From assembly GCA_948567375.1 (NCBI GenBank), contig OX419758.1, forward strand, positions 37,887,001-37,951,000: DNA of 64,000 bases, read 5' to 3'. The position numbers were made by a program, and so were the translations under genes. The DNA comes from Lunularia cruciata (taxonomy: Eukaryota; Streptophyta; Marchantiopsida; Lunulariales; Lunulariaceae). The notes beneath the pieces are model-generated. The model was not told where the DNA came from. It ran no database searches and was given only the letters and a program-made list of their open reading frames with translations. Shown here piece by piece: positions 9,034 to 19,789 of the stretch; position 1 is the stretch's first letter; each line of letters starts with the position of its first letter.

Positions 9034-11340
9034 TTAATCCAATCCAATGTCAGCCTTGACTTTGGCCTCCAAACCCGATGTTCCTTCAAGTATTTCTCCT
9101 TCTTTGGGTCTATCTAATTCTACCACATCTTCCACTATTTCTACTACTTCTTCACTAAAAACTACAATTGAGGTCAAGAGTACACTATCTACATCATTAT
9201 CTGTTGACCCATTCCTTTTTACTGTCTTAGGTAACTCACCCAAAGACACTTGTACTCCTATTTCTACTACTTCAACCTTCTTGACTAATTTCATCTCACA
9301 ACAAATTCTATTCAAGTCCAATCTAACAAGATCTAATTTGAGACAGACATTGTCTCCTACTTCTAACATCTTCCTATCTACATGATCTTGTAGATGAATC
9401 AACAGATTATTCAACTCCTTGTCCTTTGCCTTCCGCTCCCTTGTCTCTTGCACCAACAACTTCAACTCGTGCAATCTGGCTTCTTCCAACTTTCCTTTGA
9501 CTTCAGTGCTAAGCAACACCTTCATCTCATTTACCACTTTTGCTACTACGTCGGATTCTATCACTGACTCTACCTTCTCCTTCTTCGTTTCCTTGTCCAA
9601 TTCATTGCAATATATTTGCAACTTGTCCTCAAATTCAGCCTTCATTGCCTCTTTCTCTTGTAGATTCAACACAAGTTGATCTTCTACCACTTTCAACAAT
9701 CCTTGCAATCAGTCTTCCTCCTTACTATGCTATGTCAACTCCCACTTCCATGCTTGATCTTTATTGGCTGCCTTCTTCCTTAGATTCTCCAATTCTTGCT
9801 CCATCACTGTTACACTTACCTTTGAATGTATTAGCTCCACTCGTGCATCAACAATTTCATCCTTTAGCACATTGACTAACATCATCTTCTCCTTTACTTC
9901 CTCTCAATACTTCACCAAATCTTCCCTCATCACCTCTGAGTGCTTACTCTAAAGAATTTCTTCCACCCAAAGTTCTTTGGCTTCCATTTCTACTTGCATT
10001 AGCTTACATCTCAACAATGAGGTCTCCGCACTCCACTTTGTCACAATTGCTAACTTGTCCTTCACATCCAAATTAGCACTCGCTATCTCTGCCTTCTTTT
10101 GTTGCAAAAATACCAACAATGGACATAATACCTTTGACAAATACTTTGCTCCATTGTAATGCCTATCATTGGCTCTGATGTCTTTGCCTTTTGCATCTAA
10201 CTCCTCCACTAATGCCTTACCCTGAAGTCACGATCATTGTATCTTCAATATTTCTTCCTCCAAGTCTTCCTCCGAGCTCTCCTCCTCAGAGCTCTCCTCC
10301 TCCTTGGTGGTAGCTTTTTGGGCCCAACATCGACTGCTAAAATACTTTGTTTCCCTCTAGCACCTCTTGGACACACCAAGACACTTACTTCTTCCCGCTC
10401 TTATCCTCACTCGATGGTGGACACCTCCAGACTTGTCTTCTCTACGTTCATGATTTGTCCTCTTGTTTGCTGAACTTCAGCCTCGCCTTCACTCCCACTG
10501 CTTGACTCCTCACTTTGCAGTGTGAACTCTTCTTCTCAACCCAAGGTTTATCTCTTTGACTTGGTTTGTCCTTCTGACTCCTCCTCCTCCTCCTCCTCTT
10601 CTAGAGTTAATTCTTTTACCTTAACCACCATTGTCGTCCGTTTAGGCTTTTGCATCTTCTACGGCGGCAGTGATGCCAATTGTCCTTTAGGTTTATCTCT
10701 CTTTCTTGGTCTGGGGATGTTGACTGCTATGATCTTCTCCTTTCCACTCTTCTTGTAATACTCATCCCCTTCTTGAACCCGCTCCATATAATACCATTCA
10801 TCCGCATCTGCCTCCTTGCACAAATCTGTATGAAAGTGCAACTGCATTCTATTTCTCTCCTCCAAAGTCAGCAAATTCAGCCCAAAGTAGAAGTGAGCTA
10901 CAAAGGGTACAAAGTAGTGTGGTTGGATATCTATTCTCCAGTCCGTAATCATCTACCCCACTTGCTGATGCAGACACTTTGCCCAATCTACTACTTCTCC
11001 TACAAACATCTAATAAAAGAAAATTGCATACTGCATTGTGACATAGGTGGTTTGCTCTGGATTGAACATTGCCATTATTTCACTCATGATTCCTCTCCAT
11101 TCTGGGTCTTTATAACTATCCACCTTATACCCGTTCTTGGTGCACGGTTGATTAAAAGAATTTCTTACTGCGGAAATCTCTTCTGATGCATCACACTTCT
11201 GATAGAAGGTGGTACCCCCTATCTCTCTTGCTTCTCTACCCAAGACTAATCTCCAATCCAACTCTATTCATAGAGCCGGATTACCTCTCTTCCCTTTGTG
11301 CTTCAGCCCATCCTTGCAACCACTCATGGCAATCTTTGCC
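9034..11340 (-). pseudogene. Decayed coiled-coil reading frame, function unknown
   Basis: Open blocks on the minus strand read as one protein broken by stops and at least one frameshift. Blocks 11261-11010 and 10952-10659 share one frame; 10209-9949 and 9708-9034 share another. In order: a globular part (WRLVLGREAREIGG, HYFVPFVAHFYFGLNLL), acidic runs of consecutive Glu (about 10560-10590 and 10260-10310), then long heptad-rich stretches (ELDKETKKEKVESVIESD, LNNLLIHLQDHVD). I do not recognise the family. It could be a host-derived pseudogene or a gag-like frame of an unusual retroelement. Weak coherent sequence continues up to about 11340. Confidence 0.5.
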
Positions 11341-12384
11341 ATGAAACTTGGAAAACTTAAATTCTAGTTCTAAGCCAGAAAAGTGATACAAAGTCTTGAT
11401 AAGACATTGATTCTTGCCACTATATCTAATTTGTGCATTCCAAGACCCCTCACCACACTTTGCTTACTCACTTTTGGGACCATCGTGTGTTTCTCTCTCT
11501 TCTTGTGTAAGATCATATCCAAGATTCTAACTCACTCTTCTTCTTGTATATTTGCAATTTGCATTCCTTTAGGTCAACTCTAAATAGTAATAGGGTAGCA
11601 TATGGACATTGTGGTGCTTCCTCATGGAAATCTCACTCTTATAGTCCTTTGCTGATTTTTCATTCTTTAGTTGTTGCTTCGTGCCACTCACCAATTCTAT
11701 GAAGTTGTTTCTTGTCATTGTCAAGAACTTCTTGATCCCAAAGTAGTCACTTTCTTCCTACGTACTTTCTTGATTGGCCGACACCAAAGAATTTTGTTAG
11801 AGGGTCTTTGGATCAGGTAGCACTACCAGATATGAAGTCCTTGTCTTTGTATTTCTCTCTTGTCCACCCCGGTCTGTCAAACTTGACCCGAGGTTGACCT
11901 TGTTTTTATGCCAAACACACAATTCTTCACATTTCTTCCCCGTTTAGCCCTCCCTTGGCTTTACCAATGCACTTCTTCTTCAAAACTTTATCAAAAAAAA
12001 ACCCAAAAAAATGTGGGTACCACAACTATTTGTTGATGGTCAGATTTTGTTTTTGGGGTTTGACTACATGGTGCGATCTACCATCACTTGCATCATTTGC
12101 ACCATCATGCTTGCTAATAGCTGGACCATTAGGGTCAGAGATCCATGTCAAAATCAGATGTATACCCTAGAAGTGCAGCCCTATAGAGCTCACTTCTCTG
12201 ATGTTGAGCCTTTGAATTCTTGGTTATGGTGGACAAAAAGTTGGTGAGTGTCACCTAGAGTCTCTTAACTAGAGTGGTTGTTTCTTGATTATAAATAGTG
12301 CCCAATTTTTGGCAGATTGTTGATTGAAAGATCAAGTAGTGATCTGATTTGAGTTGATTCAATTGGATGAAGAACTTATTATTG
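11341..12384. other. Unassigned sequence
   Basis: Small open frames only. The plus-strand frame 12011-12247 is uninterrupted for 78 codons but matches nothing I recognise. No repeat boundary was seen. Confidence 0.4.
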
Positions 12385-12473
12385 TGGCACTTTAGAGTTC
12401 ACATATGACTTATGTGTGAGATGTGCTTCTATGATGTATGATGTTAATAGCAATGTATGTTGTGTAGCAATGT
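12385..12473 (+). repeat. LTR fragment, family G
   Basis: Begins TGGCACTTTAGAGTTCA and matches 2429-2517 closely, then diverges after gcaatgta. No polypurine tract precedes it, so it is probably a truncated remnant. Confidence 0.55.
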
Positions 12474-12794
12474 AAACAACAAATGGTCTATGTCCACAAG
12501 CACAAGATGACCTTCCATCCTTTGCTCATTACCTTTGGATTATACCAAAATCTTGTAGTCTTCCTTGATGGAGCAATAGTTTAAGCATACATTACATTCT
12601 CTCTTAGTTTACTCATCCATTCCTCAAGCTATTAAAGCACATCTTTGCTATTGCTCTTGCAAGGATGCATGCTCTTATATCCTAGCTTGATCATGCATTA
12701 GGGCATTCCAAATTGCACTAGCTACATTCTCTATTGCAATTAGGTTTTTCCTAGGTTTGGTCCACCCGTCTACATCTTCATTACTCACTTATGA

Positions 12795-13325
12795 GTGTGG
12801 TTCTACACTAGATGCAACAATTGTCCATATAACATGGTGTCCTTTTGGAGGATAAAGGATAGATACCCACAAAGCCATCAAAAGTTAGTGCTATCCATGA
12901 CACAAGAATGTAGATACCTTGCTTGGAAGGAGCATTGGTATGCATTGCAAACAACATGTGTTAAGGCAAACTTATACTTAGTCCAAGATGGTTTTGTGAC
13001 AATAGTGGATGTTATGGTTATGGATCCTACATGTGATGTAGTTTTAGAGGGAGTGATTTTTCATCCACTTGGATGTGCAACAAGTAGAGAGGCACCAAGC
13101 AATGTCTCCAAGTATAAGGGTATGCATCAAGATCACCTCATTGTTCCTCTAGTCTTGGAGTTATAGAGAGCAATAAATATGGCATTTGACACATTTTTCA
13201 AGGAGTGTGTGAGAGCATATCATATAAGACATCAAGGGGTACCAATCTCACTGTCATATGTCATAGCATACTATAGACAACATGTGTCTATTGCTCTACA
13301 GCTTCTGCAATCCATAGGAGAGCAA
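12795..13325 (+). pseudogene. LINE-like C-terminal fragment, decayed
   Basis: A 123-codon reading contains TIVDVMVMDPTCDVVL, then ATSREAPSNVSKYKG and HLIVPLVLEL. After a TAG, the same reading goes on to ISLSYVIAYYRQHVSIALQ. This order (D-V-x-V-x-D-P, a basic K-Y segment, a P-L-x-x-E block and a final S-I-A-L-Q) resembles the tail of non-LTR-type retroelement proteins known in plants and protists. No RT core is seen upstream, so the assignment rests on this tail only. Confidence 0.4.
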
Positions 13326-13329
13326 TAAT

Positions 13330-15475
13330 ACTAGGTGATATTTCTTTGGATGCTCCAATAGTTTATATATAACTTAGACCATATAACTTGCATAGCTCAC
13401 ATATCTTAGGTATGGAAGTGTAGGTTTCTCATATTGATAATATGAAGGCTTAGCCTCATTTGGCCTCTTATGTGTTATCCTTGTACAAATTGATAAAGTC
13501 TTTCTGTCCTTTTTGTTGTCCTATGTGGTTGTATTTTGCCTGTTTTTACTAATGAGATCGATGGCAATTAGTTATAGGACTTAAACCCTATTTCAATCCT
13601 TTCCAAACAAATTGTGAATTTATTTCACTTTTCTAGAAGATGAGCTTCCATATGCTAAGGAAATGGTTGTTCTTTCTTAATCCAAAATATTTTCTTTTGT
13701 ATCAAAGCACATAGAGCTAGCAAAAGTTATATGTACAAAAGAGGTTTCAATGGTGCCCTTGCTAAATTCTATATTGGTTTCATGGATTTTATTACATTAG
13801 GTTCTATCAAATGTTATGAGATGGGTAACACATGTATCTATAAAATTGATTGTTCTCAATCCAATTCATTGATTAAACTGTAATGGTTTTTTGTTAATTC
13901 TTTTGTAATGATTTCTCAAAATTTTCTAGAATTAATTCTATGCTCTTATTCATTTCCATGGTTTGTGGTGTCAATAGGGATGTCCTCTATTTTTAGTACA
14001 ACATACTCACTCTCTAGCAATGTCATCAAATTTGGAAATTAAAACCTAATGTATCTAAAGTTCATGTTCACTTTATCTTTGTATAAAAGTTTAGGATTTG
14101 CATAAGTTTTTGTTTGTAATTTATTTCTAAGTCTATTAAAAAAATAAATTTTTCATTATAATAAGCACTTAACAAACACAACAGAAAATCACTTGCTTTT
14201 CTTTTGTAATGCATCTCCCAAAATTGAGGCTATTGCCATAATTATCATATTGAATTAATTGTATATAGTCTCATTTTTATATAGTATTTTGTAAGGTTAA
14301 ACATCATTTTTTTAATATAATATCACATGTTCATGGATAATAGGTAAAAAAATATTCTATTTAGAAATCAAAAATAATGGGAATATTCTTATTTTTAAGT
14401 TTACAACTTTGGTTGAAAAAGATATCCCATGGTCCTTTTAAAGATATTTATTGTCTTTTAATTTACATTTTAAAAGATTTTTTTAATATTTTAATAAGAT
14501 AGTATTTGTGGTGACCACATTTTGAAAAAAATTCTCTTTTTATTTTTTTTATTCTTGTTTGCAAATAGGACAAAGTAATTTCTTGTTAAGAGAGGAAAAC
14601 TTCTTAGTTGAGTTTTCCTTGGAGTCTTGTTTGTGCATGCACAAGTATGAAGGGAACAAATACAAAGCCAAAGAAACTATGAAGGAAGAATGCCAAAAGG
14701 GTTCAACAATGAGCAAAGTACAAAGGTTATGAGTGAAAGACCTTTGGTTTGGACTTCATTGCATCCAAAGTGCATATATATCTAGATGCATCACCACTTG
14801 GTTAAAGAACTAACACCAAAGACCATTTGCATTCAATGAGCGTTTCACATGTGGAAGAAGGACTAGTCACCAAAGGTGTTGCTTGCATGTGAGGAGAGTG
14901 ATGGCTTATTGACTACTTAGCCATTAAATGCTAATGACTACCATACTTACTCAATTTCACTTTTTATAGTCAATTTCAATCTTGAGCCAAAGGAGTATTT
15001 AGAGATTTTCAATCTTTATACTTGTCCTAACCTTTGCCTTCAAGTCCCAACCTTCAAATTTGCCCCACTCCTTGATAGGTAACATGGTGTTCCAAAGGAG
15101 AGAAGAAGAATCCCAAATTCATTCTTTGACACCCAAACCTCAATAAATGTGCAGTGCATTGTAGGGCCAAATTGATTCAAAGCAAGTGTGTTTCCTTCTT
15201 GATTTGGAATTGGGAGTTGAGCATTGTCACCATCATCTTGGAAATTAAGCATCAAGCCGGGAACCAATCAAGAGACCTTCATGGCAACCTAATTGCATGT
15301 CTTTAAGGAGGACATGAGACTATCACTACACATGTAATGTGCCTAATTAACCTGCATGTGATTAGGATCCTAAATAAACAATATAGATAAAATTAGAAGA
15401 TTTTTATAAACTACTCAACCACTAGATTCTTCAAGGTAGAGTAGGAAATGTATTTAAGGTGTTGGTCCAATATCA
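13330..15475. other. AT-rich intergenic sequence
   Basis: No coding signal, RNA gene or repeat boundary was recognised. It ends with the target copy CTAAG of the solo LTR at 15481. Confidence 0.5.
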
Positions 15476-15480
15476 CTAAG

Positions 15481-15957
15481 TGTAAAAGACCAAGACCAAG
15501 GAGAGCAATAGGATAATGGAAGATCACATTGGGACACTTGAATGTGAATAAACTCCAAATGCCTAGCATGAGCTTTGGTTTTTGGTATTTATAAGGAGCA
15601 TACAAGGCTCTTGAGAAGCTTCTGAAGAAGCTTCCTTGAGCCACTTTCTTGGAGTGCAAGCCAAGTTAACCGATAAGCTGCTCAAGAAGCTTCCTTTTAG
15701 AAGCCGTCTATTTGGCTTGCAAGCTAAGCTAGTTGGGAGCTTCTAGAAGCTTCCTTCTAGAAGTCGTCTACTTGGCTTGCAAGCTAAGCTAGTTGGGAGC
15801 TTCTAGAAGCTTCCTTCTAGAAGCTATTTACTAGGAGTGAAAGCTAAACTAGCTAGGAAGCTTCCCAAATACTTCTAGAATATTCTAGGCTAATTTGGCC
15901 TATTCACTAATTTGGTTAGCCTTAACTAACTTTGTTGCTAAACTCCATATTGCTACA
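15481..15957 (-). repeat. Family A solo LTR with internal tandem duplication
   Basis: A complete LTR of 477 bp flanked by a perfect 5-bp target duplication CTAAG (15476-15480 and 15958-15962). No internal element sequence is present, so it is a solo LTR left by LTR-LTR recombination. It is longer than other copies because of a 60-bp duplication at about 15700-15820, in which both units carry the same heat shock element match (15740-15754 and 15800-15814). A further match lies at 15872-15886. Confidence 0.92.
15700..15820 (-). repeat. 60-bp tandem duplication inside the solo LTR
   Basis: Bases 15721-15764 and 15781-15824 are nearly identical, with a period of exactly 60. The third, more diverged neighbour unit starts near 15661. 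Confidence 0.8.
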
Positions 15958-15962
15958 CTAAG

Positions 15963-17936
15963 GTTCACTTTTTCCAAATCAAAGTTCATTAAAGAGGACT
16001 TAAAGTTCTTTGTCATTGTGTCTCTTCATTCTAAGTGTTGATGAATGTTTGTGTTTAGTAGTGGTGAAGAATTTTGTAGTAGGAACATAAGTGTTGGAGT
16101 GTAAGGGAAAACATCTATGCTTGACAACAATGTGTGATTTTTGAGAGACTTGAAGATACAAATCAATACATTGAGGATTCAATTTTGATTCAAAGTATTG
16201 AGACTACAATGGAAGCAAAAGGCATAAGTATTTAGATCATATGAAGACTCCTTTGGAGTTTTGCCTTTTGGGAAGTGTAGTACTTGGTCACTGGAGTCAA
16301 AGCCTTCAAAGTGATTTGACCTTTGGAGTGGAGTGAACTATCATCTTCAAGATTAACTTAGGATTTACTTGTAGTGGAAGTGATCTTTAGTGTTCTCTTT
16401 TCTATAATGTGCCACAAAGGTGACACTACATTCTCATGGGAATGGATTTTGCCCAAGAAGCTAAATACTAAATAATAATCAAACAGCAAGAGAGTGATAT
16501 TTCCCTTCACTTCTAGTTATTATTTACCCATATCCTCAAGGGAATGATAGGCTTTACTAGTACATCAATATTCAATTAATATTTAGTTGCCACAATATTA
16601 TTTAATTCAAAGGCATTCAAGATAATGGATATTAAAATTGTAACTCATACTTGCGCTTTATGCACAAAGTGCATACAGTGGATATATTCCAGAAAGCTCT
16701 AGTGATATTTTCATATCTTAATATAGAATATCATTTGAATTTTTATAAATACAATTTATTGAATGGGTTTTTCTATAACAACTTTTTAAGTATTAGACAT
16801 CATAAAATAAAATTTGTAATAGACATCATAAAACAATTCATCATATTTATAAAATGCCTTTGAATCATATAGTATCATCAATAATGTCTTTAAGTACCTT
16901 ATTAGACTATTAAAATTAATTATATTACAAGGTATTTTTGGGCAAATGAATAATTCATAAGAAAAGGATTGGAATTCAAAATATGAAATAAAATTTGAAT
17001 CTAATACTTATTCTAATGATCTAAGATAATTTAGTCCTGTAGGATATTAAAATTTCTCAACATAGTTTGCAAATGCCAAAGATGTTTATATGAGAATATC
17101 TAGAAAATCTATGTGAATCTTCCTAAAGACCAATTAATCTGCTAAGGTACTAGAGAACCTTCTTAGAAATGAGTTTATACTGCTATGAGGACTTTCCTAA
17201 GAATAAAATAACTTGATTAATAGAATATGAATTCTTTGTATCTGAGATTGTAGATAATCAGATGATAAAAATGAGTTGGAATTCAAGGTACAAAGTAGGA
17301 ATTGACCAATAAGATTAGAATCAATTACTATAATTAAATTAGAATATTTTTTTATGATAACTTTTTTGGATTTCTTTTTTAGAAGATTCCATAAGTAGCT
17401 TAGTAAGCTACTGAAAAACTTTCTTATAAACTTAGCTTTCAAGGTATCACCTAACTTACAAGGAATCAAGTCACTTGATTAGAAAGTTAAACCACACATG
17501 GTGAAGGAGCAAAATTGTACTCATGTCAAGTTCAAAAGAAAATCTTAGGCCATTTTCTTATATTTAAGGGGTTTAACTCAAAAATTGATGGAGTTGCCAA
17601 AAGGACAAGGTAACTATGATAATGCTCATAGTATATTACATAAAATAAAAGATTTTGAACATGAACAAGACCAAGGATTTTTTAATAATTCTTTAGAAGT
17701 AGGACAAAGTAATTAGCAAAATATATGAGTAATTTTACAAAATAAATAAATATCTAATGGTCACCTACTACATATCATCTAAATTTTTTACAAGGTAAGT
17801 CATATGAAAATATGACATAAGTATAAATTCTCATATTTTTCATATTGAGCCTCTTATTCTAGACAATATCTACCTTTTTTCCCTTTTTCTTTCTTAATTA
17901 TTCCTTCATCTTTCTTACTTACCCCTTCCAATTCTA
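15963..17936. other. AT-rich intergenic sequence
   Basis: No gene, RNA or mobile element boundary was recognised. Confidence 0.5.
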
Positions 17937-18420
17937 TGTGGGTATTAGAGTAAGAAGATGATAGATGAGGTCTATGATACCTTTCAGTGGCTGACTTTAA
18001 ATAATTGATATTTTTTGAAATCATCCAATATTATATATAAAAAATATTTATTTGATCAAAATTTCTTTAATATGATCTCTTCATCTTCTTGGTATTTGGA
18101 GAAAAAAGATTGTAGATAGAGTCTATTATTATTTTGAAAAAGTGCCTGTAAATAACTGAAATTTTTACATGTCATCACCTAATATTATGATTAATTTACA
18201 AAATCTTATTTTGATTAGACTTTCTTGAATATGATCACTTCATTATGGATATAAGATTAGTACAATACATACATTAGAGCAAGAAGACAATAGATAGATC
18301 ATATAATCCTTTTGAAAAACTAAATCAGATGGTTGAGAATTTTGCAATAACATCTGCTCTTTTGATTGATTTATACAATATTATTTTACTTAGACTTTCT
18401 TTAATATGATCTCCTTCTTA
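17937..18420. repeat. Three divergent tandem copies of a repeat of about 150-180 bp
   Basis: Each unit has the same order of blocks: an agaagatgatagat-like block, a cctttt/tttttgaaaaa block, an aataa..tgaaattttt block, a catc..aatatta block and a closing tttcttTAATATGATC block. The closing block occurs near 18070, 18230 and 18405. Units are well diverged and contain indels. Confidence 0.55.
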
Positions 18421-18913
18421 GATTAAACTTAATGTTTTGGATGGATATTGTAATTAGAGTGTTGTAAATCCTTATTGTAAGTGCAAGAATGCTAAGGTCA
18501 TGCCATGATATGACTTGTTTAAAGAAGTCTCCACTATTAATTGAATTGAACCAAGGAGGAGCCTCTAATAGTTTTGAAAACAAAATCTCCTTGGAGGTTT
18601 TGGTTCTTTTGTAATGAATCATTTAGTGCCATCTTTCAAGCAAACACAAATAGAGGACAAGCAACTTTTCAATAAATCTATGGCAAAGTCTTGGAGAGTT
18701 AACAAGCATTGTATAGGAGTGCTAAAAGCTAGATGGCATTCACTTAGAGAATGAAAATTTTAGCTTAAAAACCCTAGCAAAAATGCATACTTGTTGAGGT
18801 AGATCAGCTTATGTATAGTTTGTCATAATTTTTCAATCAATAGATCTGACATATGGTTGGAAGAGGACGGAGACTTCATTGAAGAAATGGAAATGCAATT
18901 CCTCTATGAGCAA
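18421..18913. other. Unassigned sequence
   Basis: Contains one small open frame on the minus strand; no supported feature was found. Confidence 0.4.
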
Positions 18914-19768
18914 TGAAGGACCAAGGAGAGCCATAGCATAATGGAAGGTTGGAATGGAAAGTCACATTGGAAATGCTCAAGTGAGTGTAACTCCAAATGC
19001 TTAACTAGCATGAGCTTGGGCTTTAGTATTTATATCAAAGGAATACAAAGCTCTTGAGAAGTTTCTGTCTTCAAGCCATCATCTTGGAGTGCAGCTAAGC
19101 TACTTGAGAAGCTATTGAGGAAGCTTCCTTCTAGAATCTGCCTACTTGACGTACAAGCTAAGCTAGTCATCAACTTGATGTGCAAGTTACTTGATCCATG
19201 GAAGGTATTTGCATAAAGCGGGGAGATTATAGAGCCCTACGGAATGCCCTCTATGTTGTATTGCATTTGATCTATAAGGTTATATACATCTATGTATCCT
19301 GTATTAAGTAGCTTTTATATTTTTTTCAAAATGAAATATTTATTGGAATAAATCTTTTCACTTTAGTTAGAAAATGCAATATGATGTTTGGGCACGTACC
19401 AATTTCCAATAAAGCACAACAAACTATTGGTCCTTTGCCAACTCTATTATGAATCTTGTGAGAAGGTGATGATGTATGCTGTCAAAGTATCTAGCTATAT
19501 CTATTAAAATAAATTTTTTTCCTAAATTATTAGATGTTTTTATTGACTAAATTTCAGACCATGATGTATTAGAAATAAAATTAATTAATAGCAAAAAAAG
19601 ACTTTTACAAAAAGTTAATGAAATGTACTTGGAAGCTTCTCACCTTAAAGATACCTAGATGCTTGTAGAATATTCCTAACATTTATAGGTTATCCTAGTT
19701 CTACCTCATTTTTGCTATATGTAGCATATTCTACTTATTTCAGTTTCTATTAACTCCATATTATTACA
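18914..19768 (-). repeat. 3' LTR of element D, interrupted by a foreign insert
   Basis: The left part (18914-19194) aligns with the U5-side of other family A LTRs, including ccaaatgcttaactagcatgagctt. The right part (19628-19768) ends in aactccatattattaca. Between them is unrelated DNA. The left end is degraded (atgaaggacc instead of tgtaaaagacc), and no target duplication can be recognised. Confidence 0.7.
19195..19627 (-). pseudogene. Group II intron-type reverse transcriptase fragment (possible organelle-derived insert)
   Basis: The minus-strand frame from about 19380 down to 19198 reads KIYSNKYFILKK, then LLNTGYIDVYNLIDQ and IEGIP*GSIISPLYANTF. This matches the group II intron RT/maturase block that runs into the GxPQGxxxSPLLxNI motif (RT domain 4), with the Gln codon turned into TAG. 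LINE RTs usually have GxRQG at this place. Upstream of about 19440 no clear similarity is visible. Plant mitochondrial genomes carry such introns, so transfer from mitochondrion to nucleus is the likeliest source, but this is inferred from one motif block. Confidence 0.4.
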
Positions 19769-19789
19769 TATTCTCTCACCGTAAGTTGG

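Noticed and set aside
9540-9875. Plus-strand Ser/Pro/Leu-rich frames across 9-11 kb
   Set aside because: Antisense images of a Glu/Lys-rich coiled coil; composition artefact.
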